This document shows positions 45,542-57,000 of a stretch of 64,000 nt of DNA, piece after piece. Below the pieces are notes generated by a model. The model was not told where the DNA came from and searched no databases. It was given only the letters and a program-made list of their open reading frames with translations. How positions within the stretch are numbered: the first letter of the stretch is position 1; the number at the start of each line of letters is the position of its first letter. Source of the stretch: Euryodendron excelsum (taxonomy: Eukaryota > Streptophyta > Magnoliopsida > Ericales > Pentaphylacaceae); assembly GCA_033060915.1 (NCBI GenBank), contig CM065388.1, forward strand, positions 39,756,001 through 39,820,000, in the 5' to 3' direction. A program made the translations under genes and the position numbers.

Positions 45542-46585
45542 TGCACATACATGTATTTATTTATATAAACATAGCCAAAAAAAAAAAAAGAAAAAAAAGA
45601 AACCATGAGGATAAAGAACTCACCTCCTTGCTACTGCGTTAAGTCTGGTAACAACTCTGGCTTAGAATGAAAAAAAAATAGCCACGGTGATTATTTTGTT
45701 GAAGAATTTAAAAACTCAAGTTTCTTCTTCAAAAACTATTTGAGTTCCAAAGGTAACCAACAATTTGTGTTAAAGAGCTAAACTTGTAAAGTCCTCAATT
45801 TTTAAAAATCTAAAGCAGCTGGTAAGACGTGTAGTGTTTAGATTTTCTTTTTTTTTTTTTTCTCCTTTTAGCCTTTCAGTTTTTATAAATAATAGTAATA
45901 TTTGTAATTAGTTGTTTTTTCGTATGGCAATTATGGAAGCTTAAAAAATTAGCACAGCTTCTAATTTGAACAGATTTGGGAGGACACCAACTCGGTGTTC
46001 TCCCTTTATATATTAGAAATATATATATATATATATATATATATTCCTATATGTACACAAAAATTAAAGCTACTTGTGGTGGCAGAGAGGTTGGTGTGGG
46101 TGTGGATGATGTTTTTGGTGGTTATGGGTGGTGGGTGGGCTTGAGGAGGTTTGTTATGGGTGATGGTTAGTAGGCTTTGGTGAGGTGGTGTTGATGGGCG
46201 GAGATGGTAGTGGGCAAAGATAATGGTGGCGAAGGTGAGTGTTAGCCAAGGTGGCCAGCGGTATGGTGGGTGTTGGTCATGGATGATCGTTTTTGTCCGG
46301 CCACATCATTAAGAGGAAAAGGAAGAGGAAGGGGAATAGAGGGAGGGCACATTGGTATGGTGTTGTTTGGCTACAAAGATGGAGTAAATCAAAAAGAGTT
46401 TGTATGGCTACTAATGTATTCATGGGAAAAATGAATTTGTAAAGGGACAAAAAGGTAAATGTACATTTTCTGTTAACTGTTGTCCACCGACAACACTGAC
46501 ACAGGATGCCAGTGTCATTTCAAAAATCTAGAGGGAACTGTTTGCCTTTGTCAGATACCTCAGGGGAAGTGAGTGTAATTTACCC
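44632..46585. mobile_element. Non-autonomous Mutator-like element with perfect 9-bp target duplication
   Basis: Ends are inverted repeats: GGGTAAATTACACTGACCTC (left) against the complement of GAGTGTAATTTACCC (right), with TTGACAAA and GAAATGACACTG continuing the match to about 85 bases or more. Both sides carry TAAATTCAA (44,623-44,631 and 46,586-46,594), a perfect 9-bp duplication, diagnostic for Mutator-like elements. The 1954-bp body has no transposase. It contains (CT)n near 45,150, (AC)n at about 45,497-45,539, (AT)n at 46,018-46,044 and a G/T-rich right subterminal region. Open frames here (for example 45,264-45,608) are driven by the (AC)n tract. Inserted in the leader region of copia relic B. 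Confidence 0.88.
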
Positions 46586-46594
46586 TAAATTCAA

Positions 46595-47482
46595 ACCTCT
46601 CTGTGGGTAAATATAGCAACATGCGTTGAATTTACTTAAATTGTAATGTTAAGACTAGTAGTCTAGTAGATATCGCACTCCCAATAAATTAATAACAAAT
46701 CATTATTTTCCTATGGGTCCAAAAAATTATTTTTTATTAATTTAATTGCAAGAATATAGGCCACTAAATATAAATATATGAACAAATGACCTATTTCCGA
46801 ATGTGATTACATAAATTTAAAATCACACATCATAATAATCTAAGATGTTGTGGCTCTTTTTAAACTAATGCGATGATCAAGTGTCTCAAAATGACATAAA
46901 ATAAGCTTTAATGGGACAAATATATAATTTAATAATTGAAAAAATAAATTAATGTCCCAAAAAAACTTTAGTAATATTATGTAAATGGCCCCATTTGTCT
47001 TTTGTTAATATAACTTGAAAATAAAATTATTTAGAGAAATAGTATGTTGTCCGAAAATCCTTTCAAAAACACTCAAGACTATTTACAGAATACCCCTTAT
47101 GCCTAGATTTCTTTTCAGAAAAGCCTTTATGCGATTTTCAAATAAAATCACAAAAACATGTATTTATAGAAGAAATTGATATATAATGATTTACAGAAAG
47201 GTCCAAATACATTAAATAACAACAAAGATTATCTATGTTTTAAAAAAAACAAACTTTGTAAAATTACTCAAAATTCATTATAACTTAAATTGACCATAAA
47301 TAATGAATATTAAACAAAAAGTACCAAATAGCCCAAGATAAAGACATTCACAAAAACAACGTAGATGGCCCAAACAAGTAATATTCACATCGCCTAAGGG
47401 TGCTGAACAACGAAGTATATTATATTATTATAATAATACTTACAGCATAATCAATTTATATGAACATTGAATTAGAAGTCTA
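46595..47482. other. AT-rich stretch, probably leader of copia relic B
   Basis: No ORF or repeat supported. It lies between the gag start and the primer-binding site of relic B, so it may belong to that element. Confidence 0.35.
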
Positions 47483-47491
47483 AATTAATAT

Positions 47492-47674
47492 GAGTTTAGT
47501 TTTGATGCACTGACAATGTGAAATATTTTTACAAAAGCAGAGCGCCAGAGTATGACATCTGTCTTTTAGAATTTAAGTACAACATAAATGAGCAAGACTC
47601 ATGGACACATGTCGTATTCTAATGCCCGCTTGTGTAAAAAAATTCTACACTGTCAGTACATCAAAATTAAACTC
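47492..47674. mobile_element. Mutator-type MITE, 183 bp, perfect 9-bp target duplication
   Basis: The inverted ends GAGTTTAGTTTTGATGCACT and AGTACATCAAAATTAAACTC continue inward (TGACAATGT / ACTGTCAGT, TTTTTACAAAAGC / GCTTGTGTAAAAA) for about 50 bases. AATTAATAT flanks both sides (47,483-47,491 and 47,675-47,683). Size and duplication length fit a Mutator-type MITE. Confidence 0.88.
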
Positions 47675-47807
47675 AATTAATATACGTATGTGCGAAGAAA
47701 TTTCCTTCCGAATAATTTCTAAATAAACTATCAAGTCATAAATGTAGGTAAAATAAAGACATGCATGGAGTACAAATTATCAATATACTGAACAACGTGA
47801 CCTAAAT

Positions 47808-47822
47808 GGTGGCTCTGATACC
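47808..47822 (-). other. Primer-binding site, initiator-Met tRNA type
   Basis: Minus-strand GGTATCAGAGCCACC, matching the TGGTATCAGAGC core except the first base. It is separated by 4 bases from a TG...-starting LTR at 47,827. It supports a minus-strand copia element whose internal region lies to the left, in line with the gag-pol remnants at 41,356-44,510. Confidence 0.65.
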
Positions 47823-47826
47823 TTAA

Positions 47827-48360
47827 TGTAAAATAAACTTTAACACATAAATATAACAATTATAATATATATGTCTGTATACACAACAAAAATATTAATC
47901 CTATATCTATTCAATATATCTATACTAACCTCTAACTATTGTTGTTCAAGTTGACTTGCTCTGTAGATCTTGAGAGCTTGAACGGAATTCTTTGCTTCTG
48001 TAAATGTAAGTTTATTCCTCTTTTAATATCTATAAATAGAATTCTCTGTAGATAGGATCTTTTAAACGATGCACATTGAATACCTTAAACATGGATACAT
48101 GTTATATATCACTGTTAGGCTAGAGCCCCTTATTATTATCTTTATTGGTTCCTTTTATCAAGCAACCATTATTTGATAATGGGGACCTGATAGGCCTTAG
48201 TCAAATCACCATTGTGTCTTAAAGGAGTGGGCAATTATATGAGCTCGCAGTCTGAAATGTATGACAAAATGTATATGGAGATCCCAACAAATAAACCTAA
48301 ACAGAGTTCCTCCTGGAGATATAGGTTGATACACATATAGGCTGGGATAGATTATCGAAT
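47827..48360 (-). repeat. Probable 5' LTR of copia relic B (right boundary unknown)
   Basis: Begins TGTAAAATAAAC next to the primer-binding site. No second copy was found in the window, so the far end cannot be fixed. CTATAAATAG at about 48,030 is a possible TATA element and reads on either strand. Confidence 0.4.
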
Positions 48361-48459
48361 GGTCAGATCAAGATTAACTTTGATGTTGCAAATGATGTTC
48401 AATCTAATAGGGGAAGTATGGGATTGGTCATTGGGGATTGTAATGGCCCATTTTTAACA
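48361..48459 (+). pseudogene. RNase H-like domain fragment (N-terminal strand region)
   Basis: The plus-strand frame reads QIKINFDVANDV, then SNRGSMGLVIGDCNGPFLT. This is the start of an RVT_3-type RNase H domain (KxNFDGA...GxGxVIRDxxG), found in plant LINEs and in host RNase H-like proteins. No further domain is detectable before or after. A fragment of about 33 codons. Confidence 0.55.
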
Positions 48460-49337
48460 GTTCTCAATTTATTATTTCCTTATTTTTCATCTGTTTCGAT
48501 TTTTGAAACTTTGGAACTAGGGAGGGACTTATGTTGGGTTAGGAGTTGGGCTGTAGTAGTTTGTTTTTTAAAGTTGTAAGAATTCTTATAACTAATGCAG
48601 AAGCATAAACCTAAAAACATACATTATTCTAATTAACTTGAATGCGAATCAAAAATATCAAAGGATCGATGTTTTACATGTATATCCATCTTCATTACCT
48701 GTGATATACTCGTAGTGTATATGAAACTCACAGTGAATATTATTACGTAGAATGAATATTACTACATATCCATAACACATAAGCTATCTAAAATGGTTAT
48801 AGTATTATACAGAAAGAAGAGAGAGATGAATACAACATTATTGTTGTATTGTTACAAGAATCCATTTATAACGTTGGATGCCTTGGGGTTTACATATATA
48901 CTCAATAGGCACATCCAAGAGTCAGCAATCAATAGATAGATCATGTCTCTATTTATATTGGTATAACTACCAATCAACCCACCATGAATGCCTGATTTGG
49001 GTCCATGACCTGACTCAATATGCAACAGAAGTAGACTCTCAAGTGGAGACCATGCTATTATAAAAGAATGCTATCGGACCATACTTGGGTGGAGGTTCTC
49101 ATTGTCAATACCATACATCTCTAGAGATAGGTGACTATCTGCGATTTCAGTTTTGCAAAAAAGTCAACAATATTGCTACTCATTAAGTAGCTCAACAGGT
49201 GTTAGTATGGCGGAGGGAACTTATACGAGGCTTAGTTTTGTCCATTTTGGCTTTGACCTCTAAGGATAGGTAAATTCTTGATTGATGTTCTTTGATTTGT
49301 TATCTTTGAATTCTATTATACCATTCTAGAAAAAAAA
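48460..49337. other. AT-rich intergenic, nothing recognised
   Basis: The 61-codon plus frame at 48,878-49,063 was inspected and has no recognisable content. Inverted or terminal repeats were not found. Confidence 0.4.
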
Positions 49338-49585
49338 GGGTAAATTATACTAACATCTCTTGAGGTATCTAAAAATAATAGACAATACCCATGTGATTCC
49401 AGAAATGAACCGACATCCCCCCCGCTTTAGTTATGGCAACATGTTGCTCCTTCCGTTAACTTGTCATTAATGAAAATAACATATTTTGCTGATATCATCA
49501 CCTAATTTACAATAAATGCCAATTTTGCCCTTCCAAAATTCATGTATCCATCGCTGCCATATTGTGCCTATACCCATGTTCATAA
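49338..49585. repeat. Single end of a second Mutator-like element of the same family
   Basis: GGGTAAATTATACTAACATC, then CTTGAGGTATCT, GACAATAC and TCCAGAAATGA, matches in order the ends of the element at 44,632-46,585. The opposite end was not found downstream, so this is a truncated or interrupted copy. The MITE at 49,586 sits at its inner edge. Confidence 0.6.
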
Positions 49586-50067
49586 CCATAGTTACCAAAA
49601 TGGGAAGCGGAAGTAAAAAAAACGTTAGAAAAAATGAAAGCAAAAAATGTGGCCAAAAAATATAGTGGGAAACGGGAAATAGGAAACAATTGGAAAACTT
49701 AATAAGAATCTTATTAGAAAACTTTCACAAAACTAAAGTGACCTTTAAGAAACTTAGTGGAGACCTTTGGAAAACTTAGTGGAAACCCATATTAATAATT
49801 TTATAGATACTTAGTTAGAACATAAGGGGAAAAATGTATAAAAATTAATATTTTAAATTTCCGAAGCGTTTCCTCTAAGTTCTCCAAAATTTTTTATTAA
49901 GTATCCCAACAAATTTTCAAATATTTCCCAAGAGTTTTCAAAATGCTTCCACTATGTTTCTTGAACGTTTTCCTAAAATTTTCAAATGAGTTTCGTACCG
50001 ATATCGGAAATATGTTTCCCTGAAAAACACATTTCTTCCTCCAAAATGAGTTTTTCGGTAACTATGG
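49586..50067. mobile_element. MITE-like element with CCATAGTTACC ends
   Basis: The left CCATAGTTACCAAAATGGG pairs with the right AAAATGAGTTTTTCGGTAACTATGG region. Inner GGAAAC and GTTTCC blocks continue the symmetry over about 480 bp. No ORF; no target duplication identified with confidence. Confidence 0.6.
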
Positions 50068-50859
50068 TCACAACCTCCTCCCACCAACTTCACCTTTACA
50101 AGCCCAAAAATTTGTACCTTGCTGCCCTGTGTTGTGATCAAGGGCGGAGCCACGTTAGGGGCTCACCTGGGCTATAGCTCAGGTCAACCTAGCCCACTCC
50201 ATGTCCAAATTTTTTTAATATTCAAGTTTAGCCCACCTCAATATTGCCCAGCCCACCTTTTTGTACTACTCAGGCCAATACCTTTTATTGTAACCCAATT
50301 ATCTAACACAACCCACCTTAACCTTAAATATTAAATTTGGTAAAAATTAAACTGGGGTAGTCCAACTCAAATACTCAACTTCATTAAAATACAAAATTTA
50401 GGGCACAGTTTAGTTTATTCCCAATTTCAAGCCGACTGTGTATTTTAACGAAGATACCTCCCTGGGTTATAGAACTACGATTGCAATACCATGGCCAGCG
50501 ATCTTCTAGTCTAAGGCATTAAGCCCTCTCTCTCTCTCTCTCTCTCTCGTTTTTGGTGTTTCTCTCTAATCTGAGTCTTGTCTTTTGAGATATCGCTCTC
50601 TAGATCTTTAGATTTTTGATGTTATTCTTATTGCTTGTTAATAATGTTATCATGATTGTAAAATTATAAATTCTTGATGAATAGTTTAAAGGGGATTCCA
50701 TGACATTGATAGGTTGTGCAATGTGTACTACTATTTATGTTCTTTATATTTTCAGGTTGTGTGTATATTAGTGTATAGAGCTTTAGGTTTACTTATCGAA
50801 TATACATATGCATATATATAAATATATATACATATAACATATTCCATATATATATATAA
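50068..50859. other. Intergenic with CT and AT microsatellites
   Basis: Contains GGGCGGAGCCACGTTAGGGG (50,142-50,161), a phrase I associate with ends of plant repeats but could not pair with a partner. Also (CT)n at 50,526-50,548 and (AT)n near 50,812-50,858. Confidence 0.4.
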
Positions 50860-51215
50860 TGTGAGACTCTACTTTACTTAAGATCATGTTTAGCTTAATT
50901 GCATACTTAATAGTGCATGATTTCCTTAATTAAGAAGCTTAATTAGCATGTTTTAATTGTAGCATGCCATGTGAGAATTAATCTATCTTAAGCTTGATTA
51001 ATTAGCTTAATCCCTGGTTAATTAGCACAATTAATCTTCATGCCTAGCTTGACATTAATAATGATTAATTATCATAAGTGTGTCTAATTATGCTAATGAG
51101 ATAGATTAGTGAGGTGTGTGCTTCATTTGCATCTTGTGTGTGTAAGGTGGGAGAGTAACCTCATGCCACCTAGGTGTGTGTTTCACCCTTATGAGGTGTG
51201 TGCTTCATTTGCATC

Positions 51216-51256
<41 letters not shown>

Positions 51257-52733
51257 ATGTGTGTGATTAGATACAAGTTGTATCTATTGTGTGCATCAAG
51301 TCAAAGGAGAAGAGAGGTATCTGTGTAGTAACTTATGTTTGGCAAAAGAGAAAGTGAGAGAAAAGGAGAGAAAAAGAAAAGGAAAGAATGAAAGAAGAAG
51401 AGATTGAAGGAGAAGGTTGTGTGTTCTTGATTTGAGGTGAGAAATCTCAAGTTCATGGTTTGCATGTGTTTTATTGATTGTTGCATGTAGAAAGACCTCT
51501 CATGTAATAGAATGGTGGAATTGAATCCAAGAGCTTGGAATCCAAGTTGGAGACCTAGAATCTTGCATGGTGTTCATGTTTTGATGTTTTGAAGTCTTGT
51601 TTGAGACTTTAGACCTTCATTCTAGACTTAAAGGACTTAGGAGTGTGTTAGAATTTAAAAGAATGCTTAAAACTAGGTTTTGGATACACTATTTCGAAGC
51701 TAGAATTGGGTTGTTGGAAAGGGTGGTGGTAGGGTGCGGTAGGGTGCGCTTACTAGCGTAATCCCCTATTGAAGGGGTGCTAGAGCGCGCCAGCAGGGTG
51801 CCTAGCGGCGCAGGTCTCTAGTGAAGGCGCGCCGACGCGATCTGTTGGGTTTTGTTCTTTTTATTTTGTTTTCATAAGTTAGTATCTTGTGTTGATGAGT
51901 TTATAAGCTATGTATTTCCACTAAAGGAGTGATTTAACCTTGCTTTATACAGCAAACGAGGTGGGGTTTAAGATATTCTTACTCTTATTAAATTAAATAT
52001 CTTATTGTTATTATTAGTGTTGGTGTTGGATAATAAGGTGACATTGTATACAATATTCATTGTGTGCATAACTTGCATTACATAGAGGCAAGGTTAAGTC
52101 GACATGGGAATAACCTAAAGAATGTCATGAAGGACATTCTTAGATAACTTGCCTTATTCTAGGCTTTGTTATCTGGATAACTTGCTTTATCAATCTTGGC
52201 AATGTTATCAAAGAGGTGTGCATATGTGGTGGCATCAAACGTTGCATTATAGGAGTCATTGCATTACATGAGGCATTTCCCATTAATGATGGTGATTAGT
52301 ATATGATTATATATCATTGAAAGGTGGATTATCTGTTGGTGTTTGATTAAGTGGTTATTTGATATTCATTCTTTATGAGTTTGATTATTTTGGTGAGCAC
52401 GTTGACAATAGCTCACACCTACACATATTATTTTGTAATAAAAGGGGTTGATGTCTAATCCACTGCTGTTGTTGTTGAGTTGGACAGTTTTGAGGAGCTC
52501 CACTAAATTTATGTCATATACACTTAGGTGGAAGATGTTTTGAGAGTTTGTCTTAATAGCTCTGTTTTAAATGTATGGTGATAATAGGATGGTTTGTAAC
52601 ATTGTTCTTTAATCCTTTAAAAGATTCATATCTTTAGGATTGTTATCGGATGTCGTTTGCAGGTTAGTAACCTATATGATTACACTTAGCCTAAAAAGGT
52701 GTTAATGACACTTGATTAAGAGTGGGTGTGAAA
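50860..52733 (+). repeat. 5' LTR of a plus-strand Ty3/gypsy element
   Basis: 1874 bp, starting TGTGAGACTC and ending GGGTGTGAAA (CA decayed to AA), three bases before a primer-binding site. It shares block order with the inverted solo LTR at 26,160-28,338. It includes a (TG)n run at about 51,216-51,253 and a GC-rich patch at 51,730-51,840. Confidence 0.8.
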
Positions 52734-52736
52734 GAT

Positions 52737-52754
52737 TGGTATTAGAGCTAAGGT
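52737..52754 (+). other. Primer-binding site, initiator-Met tRNA type
   Basis: TGGTATTAGAGCTAAGGT, matching TGGTATCAGAGC with one C-to-T change, directly after the LTR. It fixes the LTR as 5' and the element as plus strand. Confidence 0.8.
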
Positions 52755-52891
52755 TTAAAACCAAGTCTACGTTATTAAGTTAGTGTTTAGAGTTGTAGTG
52801 GACTACACGGTGTTGTTGTGTCTGTTTAAGTTGGTAGGAATACATAGGTCATATAAATTATGGACTTATCTTAATGTAATGCAAAGAAATT

Positions 52892-53563
52892 ATGGCACAA
52901 AGAGATCCACCAAGGGAAATTAAGGAAGAAGCGTCATCAGCTCCAGTTAGGAGGTAGAGACACCAGGAACATAGTGAACGAAATATTTTGGCTGGTGCTC
53001 AGAATGTACCCAATGCAAAAGATAGAATGGCTAATGTTTTGGCGCAATATATAGAGTACTAATCAACAAGACCTACACCTTATGTTAATACTTTACATGA
53101 ACAATTTATGAAACTGAATCCACCAAAGTTCACTAGAACAGTAGATTTTTTTGGTAGCAGAGGAGTGCTTAAAGAAATTGGAGGCAATATTTGAGGTAAT
53201 GACAGTAACAGATGAACAAAAATTAATGTTGGATGCATTTATGCTGAGATCGAAAACTAGGAATTAGTGGGAAGCTGCCAGGCGATTATTAGATTCTCAA
53301 GTAGCCAGAGTACCCATTACCTAGAAGCAATTTGAAGAAGCATTCAATGAAAAAAATTTTTCTTTTGTTTATAGATACCAGAAAGAGCAAGAGTTTATTT
53401 CTCTAAAGTAAGGAAAGATGACAGTGTCTGAATTTGAGGAGCAATTCACAACATTGTCTTGATTTGCACCTGATTTAGTGTGTATTGAGGACGCTAAATG
53501 CAGGAGGTTTCTGTAAGGATTAGAGTTGGGTATTCGATCTCGAATCTTAGCTCTGGAAATGAC
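52892..53563 (+). pseudogene. Gag of the plus-strand gypsy element, 5' part
   Basis: A start at ATG 52,892 (MAQRDPPREIKEEAS) lies 138 bases after the primer site. TAG and TAA codons follow within 60 codons. A frame change at a 7-T run (53,146-53,152) precedes the Retrotrans_gag core: AEECLKKLEAIFEVM, QKLMLDAFML, WEAARRLL, FEEAFNEKNF, MTVSEFEEQF, RRFL.GLELGIRSR. The coding sequence stops abruptly at 53,563, where a 4-kb LTR was inserted, and resumes at 62,931. Normal role: capsid formation. Confidence 0.82.
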
Positions 53564-56309
53564 TGTAAGCATCCCATTTTTGCTTGCTCGACAATCTCTG
53601 ACCTGACCAGACTCACATTCAAGCATCACATCACATTTTTGCCCAAATCAACTTTCTGAACTCCAGTCCAATCAATCGGTCTCTTCTCTGGCCCATCAAG
53701 CCTAATTGAAGCCAAATAACCAAATTACCGGGTAAGCCCCTATTCGGCATGCTCTTCGAAAAAGTACTGAAGACGTCAAAGCGGTGTCGCGCCCTGATTT
53801 TTTGCACTTGAGAAATAAGTGAGAAACACACAGTACTCTCTCGTTAAAACTCATCCTCCTAGAAGGACGAGTGCGACTAGATTTGAATTGAAAATTGACT
53901 TAAATAGGGGCTTTTGATAAAAGGTTTGAAGTTGCCACCTAACTTTGTTAAAGCAAGTTAGGTGACTTAAAACTAAGTAAAGTTTGAAGACATAAACTTA
54001 AGGTTTTTGAAAAGTTTTTGGAAAAACTTCCTTAAGAGAGGATTTTTTTTTTTTTTTTTGTGGAGAAAATAGATTGTTTGGCAACATTTGGAAATATTTA
54101 AGCCATTTTTTTGAAAATAACTCCCTTTTGGTCTTTCAAAAACAATTATTCTAGGTTCGGAGGTTAGTTTCGTATAGGGAAGATGCACTAAGCTATCACC
54201 TTATCCCACCCTTGCAGTACCTATATGTCTTTTCACCCTAGGTTCACTCATTTAGAATCTCCAATTATGTAATGTTCAATTATATCCACTTTGAAAAGAA
54301 TTTTGGAAAGATGTTTGAATCATCATCTTCGGGATGATTTGATGCATGATAAGCAAGAGCATGAAGAGAATTTGGAAAGAAATTATGAAAAAGGGAATTG
54401 AAATTTTGAAAAAAGGTTATGACCGCACTAATGAGGGTTGTCTACATTTCTCGTTGTTGGGAATTAGGTTAGTCGTAGTATAAACTTGGGGTTCAATTAA
54501 AAATAGGCATTTTGGGGTCTTTGAAAAGTTTGACTTGAAAAGGGTTTGGCTTGAACTTTGATCAGAAGATTGAAAATTGAACTTTGATTTGAAATTAATT
54601 TTGAAGTAGAACTTGGACTTGTTTAAAAAAATTTGAATTGAACTTTGAAATCATTTTGACTTTAATTGGGGTTTGAAAAACATCTTGGTTTAGAAAAAAG
54701 TTGAAGTTTCCTAACTTAGGATCAAGGGTTGAACTAAGGCTTCGGCCTCCTAGGGTTTATGCAATCTAGGGATTAAACATGAACTTGAAATGTTTGATTT
54801 TTGGAAAGTTCTATATTAGGAAAGCTTTCATTTTAGGAAACACTTGATTTAGGAAAAACTTGATTTTGAAAAGATTTGAATTAAGAAAGGTTTGAATTTG
54901 AAATTTGGAAAGTCAAAATTTGAAAAGATTTGATTTAAGAAGAATTTAATTTGGAAAACTGAGTTTGGAAAGGTTTGACCTAGATGTTAGGTGACTTGGA
55001 ATTTAAGCAATCCTAGGACCTAGGGTCTGTGCAATACATTTGAATTGGAAATATTGGATTTCAATTGAAAAAAGAAAATTTTGTTTTTGGAAGGTTTTGA
55101 AATTAGGAAAGATTTAATTTTTATTTCCTAAAATAGAAGATTAGATTTTATTTCCAAAAATGAGATATTTGATTGGGTTTCCTATTTGGACAAGATTTGA
55201 TTTGACTTCAAATTGGAAAGCTTTAGTTTTAAAAATCTATCATTTTATGTGACTTTTGAATTAGGAAATCTATGATTTCATTTAGAAAATAGTTTTGAAA
55301 ATCCATGATTTGATGCAAATAGAAAACTGTAATTTTATGTGAGAAACCTAGGGTTTCCTAAACATGGACTCTAGGGTTTTGACTTGGACTTCAAGACAAA
55401 GAGTTTTTGAAAAAATAAATCTTTGAAAAGAATTTTTGGGTAGTGGATTTGCAAAATTAGTTTAGAAAAGTTTGAATATAGACTTTTAAAAGTCTCTTAA
55501 ATATCTTACTTTTCTAAAATGAGTCTAATCATGAGAAGACTAGAACCATTCTAGGGTTGTGATTTTAACAACAATTAGGGTTTAAAACCCCCAATATGGA
55601 CCTTGATGGTCTCATTGATGGTCTCATTGATGGTCTCATTGATTGTAACCCCTATGGAATGGCTAGAATCTTCTTAGGGTTGTGATTTTGAAAACAAGTT
55701 TGAAATAAATTTTTTTAATGCAAGTTTTGAAAGAAAGCTTTTGAATGCAATGTATGAACACAACAACCAAAATACAATAGGGACATAACCATATAAGGCT
55801 AGGTTTCATCACATAACTAAGGGGGTCGGATCCACACCGTCTTAGGTTGAACTTGAAGAAAATTCTCAACCTGGTGACTTCCTTCAATGCCTTCCTAGGC
55901 ATGAACCGAGAGATCCCTTATTTCAATTATACAAGAAGAGGGGGAAAAAGATGGGGGTTAAAATAGAGAATAGTCCAAGTGGATTAGGAAAGGGAAGAGA
56001 GAGGGGGGGGGGGGGGATTACATAAAGTAAATAGAACCCTACGTTATCTTCTTGATTTATTAAATTCTTCAATAGAGGACTTGCTTGAACTTGAGAGACC
56101 TTCAAGAGCTTTAAAGCGACTTAAAGTAGCCTTCAATGGAGCTTGGAGGCTAGGGTTAGACGTGTATAGGCTAGTGTTTGAGTGTAGGAGGTTAGAACTT
56201 GAGAGAGCCTTGAGAGAATTAGGGTTTTAGGGCAACTTGAAGTCTGTTTTCAGAGAGATAGAGTTTCTAGAGAGATTTTGTGGATCCAGAATACGTAGGG
56301 GATGGTTTG

Positions 56310-56317
56310 TATTTATA
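56310..56317 (-). promoter_or_regulatory. LTR TATA box, minus-oriented copy
   Basis: TATAAATA on the minus strand in the context GGCTGCCTATAAATAC. The equivalent TGCCTATAAATATAG exists in the plus-oriented copy. Confidence 0.6.
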
Positions 56318-56630
56318 GGCAGCCAGAATTTGGCCTTGGCTCCTGTTGCAGTGGCGCCAGTCATTTAGAAAACTTTTTAAGGTGGCAAAAAATAGATCTT
56401 TGACCCTCGGGATGCAAGACAGAAGATTTAGACCCCTGTCCTAGTGACTACCATGCAATATTTGGCCTGACTTTACTAGAAGTGACTCCAGAAAGTCCGG
56501 GAATGATCCGGAAGGTTCTGAATAACCAGACTCGGCTGGGAATGGATGGGAACCCTTGAAAAAGTGTCTTAGAGGTAACTGGCTTGATGATTAGAGCTGG
56601 AGTAGTTGAAAAAGGCGATCGACCCACCAG

Positions 56631-57000
56631 GGGCAAAATGGTCATTTGAGTCGGGGAACACCGGGATCGACCGAGAATGATTTCATGAGAAGACTTGAAG
56701 GTTGAAAACACTATTAAAAATGTTTCGAGGGATTGCTGGTTTGATACCCAGAGCCGGTGTGGTTGGAAAAGGCAACCGGCCCACTAGGGCAAAATGGTCA
56801 TTTCACACTGGGTTTACCTGAATGGACTTGGAATGGCCTGAAAAGTACTGGAAGGTTGAGAATACTATTAGAAGCATCCTTAGAAGGTAACCGGCTTGAT
56901 ACCTAGAGCTGGTGTGCTTCCCGGAGGCGATTGGATGCCCAGGGGCAAAATAGTTATTTTGACCGGATGCTCCCGGAATTGATTCAAAAGTGATTGGAAG
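56631..57000. repeat. Tandem ~155-bp repeats in the U3 part of the long LTR
   Basis: GGGCAAAATGGTCATTT or close variants start at 56,631, 56,787 and 56,942. Each is preceded by AGAGC.GG.GT..TTG..AAGGCGA.CG and followed by a CCGGGA-type segment. The inverted copy has two comparable units near 57,970 and 58,135. Copy number differs between the two LTRs, which helps explain their U3 length difference. Confidence 0.75.

Noticed and set aside
45264..45642. Three overlapping plus-strand ORFs with poly-Thr/His.
   Set aside because: Driven by the (AC)n microsatellite inside the Mutator-like element; no domain content.
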